The notes under the pieces were generated by a model that was not told the DNA's origin, searched no databases, and saw only the letters and a program-made list of their open reading frames with translations. Position numbers and translations under genes: made by a program. Shown piece by piece: positions 25,621 to 34,593 of a DNA stretch of 64,000 bases. Each line of letters opens with the position of its first letter. The stretch's first letter is position 1. Origin of the DNA: Aquimarina sp. BL5 (GTDB lineage: Bacteria; Bacteroidota; Bacteroidia; Flavobacteriales; Flavobacteriaceae); NCBI RefSeq assembly GCF_003443675.1, contig NZ_CP031963.1, positions 1,697,501-1,761,500 on the forward strand, given 5' to 3'.

Positions 25621-26571
25621 ATGACTATAACACAATTAAGATATGTTCTCGCAGTAGCTGAACATCAAAATTTTACAAAAGCAGCCGAAAAAACTTTTGT
25701 TACTCAACCTACACTAAGTATGCAAATTCAAAAACTGGAGGAAGAGTTAGACATCCTTATTTTTGATCGAAGTAAAAAACCAATTGAACTGACTGAAGTA
25801 GGAAGGAAATTAGTACAACAGGCCAGAAATATTGTGAACGAGAGTGAACGTATTCAGGATATTGTAGATCAGCAAAAAGGGTTTATAGGAGGTGAATTTA
25901 AATTAGGAGTGATACCTACGGTGATGCCAACATTATTACCCATGTTCTTACATAACTTCATAAAGAAATACCCAAAAGTAAAACTTAAAATTGAAGAGTT
26001 GACCACAGAAGCTATTATGGAACGTTTACAAGATGGACATCTAGATGCTGCTATTGCCGCTACCCCATTGCTAAATGAAAACATAAAAGAACGGGTATTA
26101 TATTATGAACCTTTTGTGGGATATATTCCTCCTAGCCACAGATTAAATCAAAAGAATAAAATTGATGTTTCTGATCTGGATATAGATGACATGCTATTAC
26201 TAGAAGATGGGCACTGCTTTAGAGATGGGATTGTTAACCTTTGTAAAACCCAAAAAAGCTATGATGATGATCACTTTCAGTTGGAAAGTGGAAGTTTCGA
26301 AACATTGGTTAAGCTATCTAACGAAGGACTTGGTATGACACTGTTACCATATCTACACACACTAGATATTAATGATAAAGAGAAAAGGAACTTACATCAC
26401 TTCAATGAACCATCGCCGGCTAGAGAAGTAAGTCTTATTTATCATAAGAGTGAATTAAAAATGCAAATAATTGAAGCGTTACATACTACAATTGCAGGAG
26501 TAGTAAAAGGTGCAATTACTTTTCAGAATGTACAAATTATAAGCCCTATATCTAAAATAAAAAGCGACTAA
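25621..26571 (+). CDS. oxyR: OxyR-type LysR regulator, peroxide-responsive
   Basis: 316 residues. The LysR N-terminal winged HTH is clear (MTITQLRYVLAVAEHQNFTK, TQPTLSMQIQKLEEEL). The effector domain carries LLLEDGHCFRDGIVNLC, placing the two redox cysteines at residues 199 and 208. These have the same numbers and spacing as the peroxide-sensing pair of E. coli OxyR. Oxidation by hydrogen peroxide should form the disulfide that switches target-gene activation. The stop codon lies inside its own terminator stem. Confidence 0.93.
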   Translation: MTITQLRYVLAVAEHQNFTKAAEKTFVTQPTLSMQIQKLEEELDILIFDRSKKPIELTEVGRKLVQQARNIVNESERIQDIVDQQKGFIGGEFKLGVIPTVMPTLLPMFLHNFIKKYPKVKLKIEELTTEAIMERLQDGHLDAAIAATPLLNENIKERVLYYEPFVGYIPPSHRLNQKNKIDVSDLDIDDMLLLEDGHCFRDGIVNLCKTQKSYDDDHFQLESGSFETLVKLSNEGLGMTLLPYLHTLDINDKEKRNLHHFNEPSPAREVSLIYHKSELKMQIIEALHTTIAGVVKGAITFQNVQIISPISKIKSD

Positions 26572-26583
26572 AAAGTCGCTTTT
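26560..26583. terminator. Terminator overlapping the end of oxyR
   Basis: A 9-bp stem aaaagcgac/gtcgctttt with a 6-base loop. It begins inside the last codons of oxyR and contains the stop codon. It also faces the convergent small gene at 26588. Confidence 0.8.
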
Positions 26584-26587
26584 ATAT

Positions 26588-26785
26588 TTATGATTTTAAA
26601 TAAATTAAACAAGGTTCTAACTCTGGTTTGTTTAGTGCTAAAGATTGAATCCAAAGTTTTAATTCTTCAATCTCGTGAGGTAGTAATCTGTTTAGTGCCT
26701 TAATTACTTCCTTTGTAAATAGATTTACATCAAAACTAACTTTTTTTAGTACAGTCTTAGTGTAGTCAAACATTGCTCTCGCCAT
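26588..26785 (-). CDS. Small conserved flavobacterial protein
   Basis: 65 residues, helical, starting MARAMFDYTKTVLKKVSFDV and containing LLPHEIEELKLWI. Similar short proteins recur in Bacteroidota; no function is known to me. A start at the internal Met5 is also possible. It converges on oxyR with a shared terminator. Confidence 0.7.
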   Translation of the reverse strand: MARAMFDYTKTVLKKVSFDVNLFTKEVIKALNRLLPHEIEELKLWIQSLALNKPELEPCLIYLKS

Positions 26786-26919
26786 AAATTAATAGGGGTT
26801 TAAATGTTAGGTTTAAAAAACAAGTAGTTGTACGATTATACTTACAGTTTTTAAAGTTGTTGAATCTAATATAGTCAAATTAGACTAAAAAATCGCCTTT
26901 TAACCCTTATTTAACTTTA

Positions 26920-27720
26920 TTAAAAACTATTATCACCATCCAAAAGATCACCTAAACCTCCTAAAATACTACCTTCTCCTCTGCTTTTACCTCCTCCTCT
27001 TGGGGCCAATGCTAATACTCGATTAGCCAATCTACTAAAAGGTAAAGATTGTATATACACTACTCCTGGTCCTGTTAAGTTTGCAAAAAACAAGCCTTCT
27101 CCTCCAAAAATAGTATTCTTAATACCCTTTACCATTTCTATATCATAATTAACACCTTTAGAAAAACCTATAATACATCCTGTATCTATTTTTAATTTTT
27201 CTCCTATTTGCAATTCTTTTCTTGCTGTGGTTCCTCCTGCGTGTACAAATGCCATACCATCTCCTTCTAATTTTTGCATAATAAACCCTTCTCCACCAAA
27301 CAAACCTCTTCCTAATTTTCTGGAAAACTCTATCCCAACAGAAACGCCCTTTGCGGCACATAGAAAAGCATCTTTTTGGCAAACAAATTTACCACCATAT
27401 TCGGTTAAATCTATAGGAATGATTTTTCCTGGATATGGCGACGCAAAGCTTACTTTCTTTTTACCTATTACTTCATTATAAAAAGCAGTCATAAATAAAC
27501 TTTCTCCTGTAAGCAATCTTTTTCCTGCTCCGAAAATCTTACCCATAAATCCTTGGTCTTTCTGCGAACCATCTCCAAAAATAGTATCCATCTTAATACC
27601 ATCTTCCATCATCATAAAACTACCAGCTTCTGCTATTACTCCTTCTTGAGGGTCTAGCTCTATTTCTACATATTGCATTTCTTCTCCATAAATGGTATAG
27701 TCTATTTCGTGTGCTGTCAT
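26920..27720 (-). CDS. TIGR00266 / AIM24 family protein
   Basis: 266 residues. The family pattern is evident: glycine-rich beta-structure with MQYVEIELDPQEGVIAEAGS, KMDTIFGDGSQKD, FGAGKRLLTGESLFMTAF and NTIFGGEGLFFANLTGPG, ending in a Gly-rich RGGGKSRGEGSILGG tail. It is probably cytoplasmic; the biochemical role is unknown. No operon partner: the nearest gene on the same strand ends 133 bp further downstream. Confidence 0.92.
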   Translation of the reverse strand: MTAHEIDYTIYGEEMQYVEIELDPQEGVIAEAGSFMMMEDGIKMDTIFGDGSQKDQGFMGKIFGAGKRLLTGESLFMTAFYNEVIGKKKVSFASPYPGKIIPIDLTEYGGKFVCQKDAFLCAAKGVSVGIEFSRKLGRGLFGGEGFIMQKLEGDGMAFVHAGGTTARKELQIGEKLKIDTGCIIGFSKGVNYDIEMVKGIKNTIFGGEGLFFANLTGPGVVYIQSLPFSRLANRVLALAPRGGGKSRGEGSILGGLGDLLDGDNSF

Positions 27721-27845
27721 AATTTTATTATTTATTTTTATTGATTAATGAATGTTTCAATATATAAGTAATATGTTTTTACAAAATGTTACATATTCAT
27801 TTTTACATAAACTAAATTCATTAGTATTCCAAAACCCACAACATG

Positions 27846-28301
27846 TTAACTTTTTAACTTAATTGTCCACTCAAAATTAAAAGTAGAAACCTCTACACCT
27901 TCCTTATTAGTTCCTACAGATTTCATCCAGACCGTTTGTCCTTCTCCCGTTTCAATAGTTTTTTGAATGGCTTCTTTAATCAAATGTCCATCATTGCATA
28001 TAAATGTAATTCTACCCGTTGCTTTCTTCGTAAATGTGGCATTGTTATTTGCTACCAACATAGATATTTTCTTTCCACTTTCATGGATCTGACCGGATAC
28101 CATTGCTCCCGTGCTCATCTCCGCTGCCATGCCTTGTACAGCCCAAAACATAGAATTAAAAGGATTCTGATTCATCCATCTATGCCTAACACTCACTGTA
28201 CAGCTAGATTCATTGACTTGTTTTACACGAACCCCACAGAGCCACGCAGAAGGTAACTTGAACATTGTAAAGGTGTTGATCTTAGCAGGAGTAATCTTCA
28301 T
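27846..28301 (-). CDS. DUF4442 / hot-dog-fold thioesterase-like protein
   Basis: 151 residues from the ATG at 28301 (MKITPAKINTFTMFKLPSAW); a longer open frame adds 20 unlikely residues. MNQNPFNSMFWAVQGMAAEM and the VRHRWMN strand fit the PaaI/DUF4442 hot-dog thioesterase group, where the Asn and helix-end residues line the acyl-CoA site. Substrate unknown. Confidence 0.8.
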   Translation of the reverse strand: MKITPAKINTFTMFKLPSAWLCGVRVKQVNESSCTVSVRHRWMNQNPFNSMFWAVQGMAAEMSTGAMVSGQIHESGKKISMLVANNNATFTKKATGRITFICNDGHLIKEAIQKTIETGEGQTVWMKSVGTNKEGVEVSTFNFEWTIKLKS

Positions 28302-28394
28302 AATACAGTATTTAATTGCCCTAAAGTATTGAAAAAGTATGGACATACAAAATAACATCAAATCATAAAATTATGTTAAATTATGGTACTATGC

Positions 28395-28427
28395 TTTGCA
28401 TAATACCTTCTTTTAGCCATATATTTG
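28395..28427 (+). promoter_or_regulatory. Complete Bacteroidota promoter (TTTG-21 bp-TATATTTG)
   Basis: A -33 element TTTG (28395-28398) and a perfect -7 element TATATTTG (28420-28427) are separated by 21 bp, within the normal range. The start point would be near 28433, about 20 bases before the DUF4870 gene. Confidence 0.7.
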
Positions 28428-28455
28428 TATAAGAAACTATTATATACTTTTAAAA

Positions 28456-28908
28456 ATGTCCAATAACAACCACAAAAATATCGCAACATTTATGCACTTA
28501 GGAGTGTTCACCAAATACTTCATTCCATTTGGAAATTTTATAGTTCCTATATTATTATGGACTACCAATAAGGATAAATCGGGTTTTATAGATAACCATG
28601 GCAAAGAAGCTATCAACTTTCAGTTGAGCGTGCTATTTTATACGATAATTTTAGGAATGATATCTGTACCGTTTTTTATGTTCAACATCTTTGGAGATGC
28701 TTCTTTATTAGATGTTTTTAATCACAATGGGTTAGACATTAACTTTTCTACCGATGGAGGGTTCAGAACATTAATAGGTGCCTCTTTTGTAGGTGTGTTA
28801 GCATTAATAGGGTTCTTTTTAGAAATCATTTTTATCATCACTGCAGCATTAAAGGGAAATAAAGGAGAACTATATAGATATCCATTAACAATAAGATTTA
28901 TAAAGTAA
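28456..28908 (+). CDS. DUF4870 domain membrane protein
   Basis: 150 residues with three to four hydrophobic helices. The family motifs are present: FGNFIVPILLWTTNKDKSGF, DNHGKEAINFQLS and the C-terminal KGNKGELYRYPLTIRFIK. A small inner-membrane protein of unknown function. It begins a plus-strand set through the PadR/PspC/GIN genes and has a consensus promoter. Confidence 0.9.
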   Translation: MSNNNHKNIATFMHLGVFTKYFIPFGNFIVPILLWTTNKDKSGFIDNHGKEAINFQLSVLFYTIILGMISVPFFMFNIFGDASLLDVFNHNGLDINFSTDGGFRTLIGASFVGVLALIGFFLEIIFIITAALKGNKGELYRYPLTIRFIK

Positions 28909-28914
28909 TTTAGA

Positions 28915-29448
28915 ATGAACTCATCAATCAACATAAAATACGTTCTAATTACTGCCATAGCTGTGGTATCCTCCTTCTTTTTTCACGAGTTAGCTCACTT
29001 CATCACTGGGAAACTCTTAGGATACGAAATGGGAATGACACTTAATTCTGCATTCTTATTAGAAGGAGAATACCAATCAGCTTGGCACCAACAATTAGTT
29101 AGTGCAGCTGGACCTTTATTTACAATGCTTCAGGCTTTTGTAATATTTTATTTTATTAAAAAAACGAATAACAAGTATTGGTATCCCTTTTTATTCTTTG
29201 CATTTTACTCTAGAGTATTAGCTATGATTATATCAATTTTTAATCCTAATGATGAAGCTCGGATTAGCGCTTGGCTTGGACTTGGATATTGGATGTTACC
29301 ATTATTAGTAGGCTTTACATTATTAGTATTATTAATTAAAACATCAAAAGAGCAGAGATACAATTTAAAATTTAATCTAATCAATTATCTTTTATCCTCA
29401 GTTTTTATTGCTGGAGTTGTATTCTCTAATCAATATATATTTAAATAA
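28915..29448 (+). CDS. M50-like membrane metalloprotease-fold protein
   Basis: 177 residues and four to five hydrophobic helices. A zinc-binding HELAH motif (residues 24-28) lies in the first helix, and a SAAGPLFTMLQ segment resembles the AGP motif of site-2-protease-like peptidases. A clear third ligand (NxxD/NPDG) was not found, so activity is uncertain. It starts 6 bp after the DUF4870 gene. Confidence 0.75.
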   Translation: MNSSINIKYVLITAIAVVSSFFFHELAHFITGKLLGYEMGMTLNSAFLLEGEYQSAWHQQLVSAAGPLFTMLQAFVIFYFIKKTNNKYWYPFLFFAFYSRVLAMIISIFNPNDEARISAWLGLGYWMLPLLVGFTLLVLLIKTSKEQRYNLKFNLINYLLSSVFIAGVVFSNQYIFK

Positions 29449-29470
29449 CATCATCAATCAATTAATCAAT

Positions 29471-29490
29471 CAAAAAATGAACAGTTTAAC
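29471..29490 (+). promoter_or_regulatory. Shared upstream motif GAACAGTTTAAC (copy 1)
   Basis: A 20-base stretch before the PadR gene matches, at 19 positions, the stretch at 31656-31675 before the first GIN gene. The common core is caaaaa-gaacagtttaac. It may be a regulatory site or duplicated leader; no protein is known to bind it. Confidence 0.45.
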
Positions 29491-29508
29491 TTTTTAAAAA
29501 CCAGTTTT

Positions 29509-29850
29509 ATGAAGATCGAAAACACAAAAGCGCAAATGCGCAAAGGTGTTCTGGAATATTGCATACTTTCAATTCTTAGGGATGACGACGCTTATGTAGC
29601 AGAAATTTTAGGGACCCTTAAAGACGCAAAGATGTTAGTTGTAGAAGGCACAATATATCCTTTATTAACAAGACTTAAAAATGCCGGATTACTTAGTTAT
29701 CGCTGGGAAGAATCTACATCAGGACCACCACGAAAATATTACGGACTTACGGAAACAGGAAAACTTTTTCTAAAAGAATTAAATACCACTTGGGACGAAT
29801 TACAAAATGCAGTAACTATAGTTACTAAACAAAAAAAGAAACAAAAATGA
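29509..29850 (+). CDS. PadR-family transcriptional regulator
   Basis: 113 residues: a winged-helix domain (MRKGVLEYCILSILRDDDAY, VVEGTIYPLLTRLKNAGLLS, and the wing SGPPRKYYGLTETG) with a short C-terminal dimerisation helix. The stop overlaps the PspC gene start as ATGA (4 bp), so the two are translationally coupled. Such PadR genes usually repress their own envelope-stress operon. Confidence 0.93.
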   Translation: MKIENTKAQMRKGVLEYCILSILRDDDAYVAEILGTLKDAKMLVVEGTIYPLLTRLKNAGLLSYRWEESTSGPPRKYYGLTETGKLFLKELNTTWDELQNAVTIVTKQKKKQK

Positions 29851-31631
29851 ACAAAACAGTCAATATAAATTTAGCAGGCATATTTTTTCACATAGATGAA
29901 GACGCTTATTTAAAGCTGCAGCGCTATATTCAGGCGATAAAACGTTCATTTACCGACTCTCAGGGTAGAGATGAAATTATCGCTGATATCGAAGCGCGAA
30001 TAGCAGAGCTTTTTAGTGAAAAAATAAAAGACGAAAGACAAGTAATCGGTACTAAGGAAGTAGATGAAGTAATCGAAGTTATGGGGCAACCCGAAGATTA
30101 TAGATTAGACGAAGAGATTTTTGAAGACGAACCAAAATCTTCTTACCAAAGAACTCCAAAATCTAAACAATTATTTAGAGATACTTCTAACTCATATGTA
30201 GGAGGTGTAAGTTCTGGATTAAGTCATTATCTAGGTATAGATCCTATTTGGTTAAGAATAGCGTGGATTCTTTTTACCGTATTTTCTAGTGGTGCCTTTA
30301 TCCTTATCTATATCGCATTCTGGATTTTTGTACCAGAAGCAAAAAGTACAGCAGACTATTTAGCAATGAAAGGAGAAGCTGTAAATATTAGTAACATCGA
30401 AAAAAAAATCAAGGAAGGATTTAATGATGTCGCAGATAAAGTAAAAGATGTAGATTATCAGAAATACAGTGATAAAGTAAAAAGTGGTTCTACTAGTTTT
30501 TTCGATGCACTTGGAGATGTGTTATTAGTGGTATTGAAGATATTTGTGAAATTTATAGGTGTCTTACTTATTATTGTATCAGGAATCACTTTAATAAGTT
30601 TATTTATTAGCTTATTTACTGTTGGAACTTTTGGATTCATAGAAACACCATTTACTGAATATATAGACGTTGTTAATCATCCTAATGTACCATTATGGCT
30701 AGTATCCTTACTTACATTATTTGCTGTAGGTATTCCATTTTTCTTTTTATTCATTTTAGGTTTAAAAATTGTTATCAATAACCTAAAATCAATAGGTACT
30801 ACAGCTAAACTAGGATTGTTAGCCGTATGGATTATATCAGTAATAGGACTAGCAATTGTAGGAATCCGTCAAGCTACTCAAGAAGCATATGATGCAGAAG
30901 TAATAGAAGATTCTAGAAACCTATATCTTCAATCTAGTGACACATTAAACATAAAAATGGTTGGAAATAGTAGATATGTAAGAAATCTATACCATAGAAA
31001 TGATTTTAAAATAAAAAGAGATCAGAACGATAACAAAGTAATCGTAATTCAAGATATTGAAGTATTCATTAAAGAAAACAGAGAAGATTCTATTCCTAAA
31101 ATTATGGTTAGAAAAAATGCTGAAGGAAGCAGCTATGACGAAGCTAAAGAAAGAGCAGCTGCTATTAAGTATGAGTACGATGTAAAAGGTAATTCCTTAT
31201 TATTAAATGGATATGCAATCACTGATTACGCAAACAAATACAATGATCAGGAAATTGAAATCATAATTTCCATACCAGAAGGAATGACCATATTAGCAGA
31301 TGATAATACATCTGGATACAATAACTCTTGGAAGTATAATGATTTCCTAACTATAGATGGGAAAGAAGAAAAATATCTAAAATTAATTGATGGTAAATTT
31401 TCTTGTCAGGATTGCCCTAAAGATGAATGGCAATACAATGAATGGGAAGATAATAACAACACTGATGATAAAACCAATCTTAAAATTGATGAAGATGGAG
31501 TCCAAATCAAAATCAACTCAGATGATGAGGACGCTAATCTTAAAATCGATGAAGATGGAGTACAAATCAAAAGTGAGGAAGTAGATATAAAAATAGACGA
31601 GAACGGAATAAAAATCAAAACCGATAATTAA
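29847..31631 (+). CDS. PspC domain membrane protein with C-terminal repeat tail
   Basis: 594 residues. An N-terminal helical region (~1-100) is followed by the PspC domain (~108-165: LFRDTSNSYVGGVSSGLSHY, then IWLRIAWILFTVFSSGAFIL). Several transmembrane helices span ~220-345, and a beta-rich extracytoplasmic domain spans ~360-540. The C-terminal ~50 residues hold three repeats of KIDEDGVQIK type, separated by acidic spacers. PspC proteins are membrane stress sensors. Coupled to padR, so likely auto-regulated with it. Confidence 0.9.
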   Translation: MNKTVNINLAGIFFHIDEDAYLKLQRYIQAIKRSFTDSQGRDEIIADIEARIAELFSEKIKDERQVIGTKEVDEVIEVMGQPEDYRLDEEIFEDEPKSSYQRTPKSKQLFRDTSNSYVGGVSSGLSHYLGIDPIWLRIAWILFTVFSSGAFILIYIAFWIFVPEAKSTADYLAMKGEAVNISNIEKKIKEGFNDVADKVKDVDYQKYSDKVKSGSTSFFDALGDVLLVVLKIFVKFIGVLLIIVSGITLISLFISLFTVGTFGFIETPFTEYIDVVNHPNVPLWLVSLLTLFAVGIPFFFLFILGLKIVINNLKSIGTTAKLGLLAVWIISVIGLAIVGIRQATQEAYDAEVIEDSRNLYLQSSDTLNIKMVGNSRYVRNLYHRNDFKIKRDQNDNKVIVIQDIEVFIKENREDSIPKIMVRKNAEGSSYDEAKERAAAIKYEYDVKGNSLLLNGYAITDYANKYNDQEIEIIISIPEGMTILADDNTSGYNNSWKYNDFLTIDGKEEKYLKLIDGKFSCQDCPKDEWQYNEWEDNNNTDDKTNLKIDEDGVQIKINSDDEDANLKIDEDGVQIKSEEVDIKIDENGIKIKTDN

Positions 31632-31655
31632 TCAATCTATCCGTCTTAAGCGGAT

Positions 31656-31675
31656 CAAAAAACGAACAGTTTAAC
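31656..31675 (+). promoter_or_regulatory. Shared upstream motif GAACAGTTTAAC (copy 2)
   Basis: Second copy of the 20-base motif seen at 29471, lying 18 bases before the GIN-domain gene and just after a small palindrome (atccg...cggat, 31639-31655). Confidence 0.45.
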
Positions 31676-31693
31676 AAATTAAATCACACTATT

Positions 31694-32413
31694 ATGACAA
31701 CACTAACCAAAATTATAGCAACATTAATCCTTACCGCTTTATGTTGTTCTTGCAACATAGCTTTTGATGGAATCAGAGGCGAAGGAGAAGTTATTCGAAA
31801 AGAAAAGACTATCAACGAAAACTTTGACACTATAAAATCCAGTCGAGGTTTAGATGTAGTATTAACTAATAAAAAAGATAAAAAAGTAATTATTGAAGCT
31901 AATGAAAACCTACATCAACATATAGAAGTATATGTAGAAGGAGAAACGCTGTATATTACTTCTGACAAGAATATCTATCGAGCTGATGAAAAGACAGTTT
32001 ATGTATCCTATGATAAATTAGGGAAAATATCTGCAACCAGTGGAGCTAGAGTTACATCTCAGGGAGCAGTTGTTCAGAAAGATCTTGCCATCAGTGCTAC
32101 AAGTGGTGCGGATATAGAGCTTAAAGTAAAAGCAGAAACACTTACCACATCAGTAACAAGTGGTGCAATGATGAATTTATCAGGAAAAGTAAATAACCAT
32201 AATGCAAGTGCAACAAGCGGAGCAGATATAAGAGCTGATGACTTATTAAGTCTGGTATCTAATGCCAAGGCTACTAGTGGCGCCATGATCAGAATTCATG
32301 CCAAAGATCAATTTACTGGAAAAGCTACTAGCGGTGCAAATATTAACTATTATGGTGAACCAGAAAAAGTTGATGAAGTAGAAAATTCTGGAGGGAATGT
32401 TAAAAGGAACTAA
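31694..32413 (+). CDS. GIN domain (DUF2807) lipoprotein-like secreted protein
   Basis: 239 residues with a lipoprotein-type signal (LTALCCSCNIAF). The mature domain is a putative auto-transporter-adhesin-like beta-helix (DUF2807): GEGEVIRKEKTI, then successive turns marked by the recurring motif ATSGA (at least five times at spacings of roughly 18-23 residues). GIN proteins are surface or periplasmic and often follow PspC in Bacteroidota. Function unknown. Confidence 0.9.
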   Translation: MTTLTKIIATLILTALCCSCNIAFDGIRGEGEVIRKEKTINENFDTIKSSRGLDVVLTNKKDKKVIIEANENLHQHIEVYVEGETLYITSDKNIYRADEKTVYVSYDKLGKISATSGARVTSQGAVVQKDLAISATSGADIELKVKAETLTTSVTSGAMMNLSGKVNNHNASATSGADIRADDLLSLVSNAKATSGAMIRIHAKDQFTGKATSGANINYYGEPEKVDEVENSGGNVKRN

Positions 32414-32467
32414 TCAACAATACTCCTAACCAATAAATTCAACCAACCACTACCAACCAAAAAAATA

Positions 32468-32540
32468 GAGCCACCTGAAAAGCACCCATTGTTTGTTGAC
32501 AGACAAGTTATTTAGATATTATGCTTTTCGGGTGGTTCTT
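32468..32540 (+). terminator. Long-loop hairpin, likely terminator
   Basis: Arms gagccacctgaaaagca and tgcttttcgggtggttc pair across a loop of about 38 bases; a T-rich tail follows. The long loop is unusual for a terminator and might contain a further structure. Confidence 0.6.
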
Positions 32541-32650
32541 ATGTTTTAATAATTATTAATTTCTTACCTCCACCCTATTCTATAGACGGATCATCAATCA
32601 TATCAACATTCATCAACCTGCCAGATTCAGGCAAATCAAAAAACGAAAAA

Positions 32651-33433
32651 ATGACATCAAAACTTCATGCTTTAACCGTGTCTATATGCCTAACATTATC
32701 TTTGGGATATAGTACTCAAGCTCAGCAATCAGAATCCCTAAAAAATCTTAAGACCACTATTCTCAGGTTAGATACTGAATTCTGGGAATCCTATAACAGC
32801 TGTGATATTAAAAAATTTAGAACATTTTTTATAGAGGATTTTGAATTCTATCACGATAAAGGAGGATTAACATCTGGACTTACTAAAATGATGTCCAGCG
32901 TCGAAAATGGATTATGCAAACCAGAAAACCCCAGAGTACGAAGAGAAGTTGTAGAAGGAAGTGTTGATGTATTTCCTCTTAATAATTACGGAGCCATCAT
33001 TACTGGCGAACACGTCTTTTATGTTTCAGAAAATGGTAAAGCAGAACGACTTGCTGAGATAGCAAAATTCACACACGTTTGGCAGCATAAAAATGAGCAA
33101 TGGAAAATGACCAGAGTATTAAGTTATGATCACCAACCTGCTCCTCAGAATACAGACAAAAAAGAAATCTCTTTATCAGATGAAATCTTAAATCAATACG
33201 TTGGAACCTACCAAGCTCCACAAACAGGGACTGTAATAGTAACTAAAAAAGACAATATCTTAGAAATAAAAGCTGGTAAAATGGAGGCCATTGTATATCC
33301 CCAAAAAGAAAACCTGTTTTTTAATAAGCAAAATCCATTAACTTTTGAATTTATAAAAGATACCAATGAGGTTGTACATAAAATGATCGTTCGAGAAAAT
33401 GGACAAATTGTAGAAGAAGCGAAAAAAATATAG
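32651..33433 (+). CDS. Secreted NTF2-like (DUF4440-type) protein
   Basis: 260 residues with a signal peptide (residues ~1-25, ending TQA). An NTF2-like domain spans ~30-165 (LDTEFWESYNSCDIKKFRTF, FTHVWQHKNEQWKMTRVLSY), and a second C-terminal beta-rich domain of ~80 residues (LNQYVGTYQAPQTG) resembles the tail domain of S41/beta-lactamase-associated proteins. No catalytic residues identified; function unknown. Confidence 0.8.
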   Translation: MTSKLHALTVSICLTLSLGYSTQAQQSESLKNLKTTILRLDTEFWESYNSCDIKKFRTFFIEDFEFYHDKGGLTSGLTKMMSSVENGLCKPENPRVRREVVEGSVDVFPLNNYGAIITGEHVFYVSENGKAERLAEIAKFTHVWQHKNEQWKMTRVLSYDHQPAPQNTDKKEISLSDEILNQYVGTYQAPQTGTVIVTKKDNILEIKAGKMEAIVYPQKENLFFNKQNPLTFEFIKDTNEVVHKMIVRENGQIVEEAKKI

Positions 33434-33483
33434 TAACATAAAGAATACTATTTCGCATTAAACCTAGTTTTGCGTTTTGTAGA

Positions 33484-33520
33484 AAAAAATAGCCTCTAAT
33501 CCAAAAGAGGCTATTTTTTT
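33484..33520 (+). terminator. Rho-independent terminator
   Basis: A 13-bp stem aaaaatagcctct/agaggctattttt with an 8-base loop, running into a T-tract. Terminates the NTF2-like gene. Confidence 0.9.
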
Positions 33521-33652
33521 GGTATGTGTTTTGAGATATCGTGTAAAACAGCATTATATTTAATCTATAATATTTGAAATAAAAATTACAATTTTTGTCT
33601 CTTATTATACTGAAATAAAAAAAACACAGTTTAAAATAAAAACTTTCACACT

Positions 33653-34513
33653 ATGAGAACATGGGCACTTTCTTTGTTATGCTTAATTGGTTTAGGAAAC
33701 CTACACGCGCAAAAAGAAAAGATAAAAGGCAATAAAATTGTTATGACTGAAGAAAAAATTGTAGACGCTTTTCATACAATTGAATTATATGATAACTTCG
33801 AGGTCTCTATAGATGAAGATAGTGATCATATCATAAAGATTGAAGCAGATAGCAATCTTCAGGAGTTTATTGAAGTAGCCATACAGGATAGTATATTAAA
33901 AATAAGAGCAACTAAATTCTTTCGCCGCGCTAAAGCGTTAAACATACGAATCTCCTATGCTTCAGAATTAAAAAAAATAGTCACATATGACAAGATTAAC
34001 CTTAAATCATTGGCTCCAATAAAATCATCAGAATTAAGTATCGAAGCTAATGATAATTCAGATGTGTTTTTATCAATAGATACAGGTAGCGTAACAAGTA
34101 TTTCTAACGGAAAAGCAACTCTTGACTTACACGCTGACTCCAAAGAAGCATTTTATCAGGTAAACGAAAATTCCGAATTAAAAGGAATTATCACTGCGGA
34201 TAGTCTAAAGATAGATTTATATCAAAAAGGGTATGCAAAATTAGAAGGAGATGTTAAATCAATGTTAGTGAGAGCTGATGGAAATACCGATTTTTATGGT
34301 GAAAAATTAACATCAGGTAAAACATCTATTATTGCTGAAGGTTCCAGTGATTGCTATGTATTAGCAAATGAAGAAATTACTATTGAAGCTAAAGATGAAA
34401 CAGAAATCTATTTACTAGGAGAACCTACAATTAATATGACAATGTTTGCTAACGAAGCTACTTTGTACAAGAAAAAAATTGACTACAGTCCGAGTAGGCT
34501 CAAATTAAAATAG
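33653..34513 (+). CDS. GIN domain (DUF2807) secreted protein
   Basis: 286 residues with a signal peptide (ALSLLCLIGLGNLHAQ). The DUF2807 beta-helix begins IVDAFHTIELYDNFEVSIDE, typical of the family's first turns. Unlike its neighbour at 31694 it lacks the ATSGA repeats and carries Asp/Asn/Lys turns. Surface or periplasmic; function unknown. It converges on trxB across a strong bidirectional terminator. Confidence 0.85.
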   Translation: MRTWALSLLCLIGLGNLHAQKEKIKGNKIVMTEEKIVDAFHTIELYDNFEVSIDEDSDHIIKIEADSNLQEFIEVAIQDSILKIRATKFFRRAKALNIRISYASELKKIVTYDKINLKSLAPIKSSELSIEANDNSDVFLSIDTGSVTSISNGKATLDLHADSKEAFYQVNENSELKGIITADSLKIDLYQKGYAKLEGDVKSMLVRADGNTDFYGEKLTSGKTSIIAEGSSDCYVLANEEITIEAKDETEIYLLGEPTINMTMFANEATLYKKKIDYSPSRLKLK

Positions 34514-34528
34514 AAATTCTAAAAAATA

Positions 34529-34565
34529 GTAGACCTGACAAATTTTTAAAATTTGTCAGGTCTAC
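34529..34565. terminator. Bidirectional terminator between GIN gene and trxB
   Basis: A perfect 15-bp stem (gtagacctgacaaat / atttgtcaggtctac) with a 7-base A/T loop between two convergent genes. Confidence 0.85.
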
Positions 34566-34593
34566 AAGTAATTTCGATTTTAATCTTATCTTA

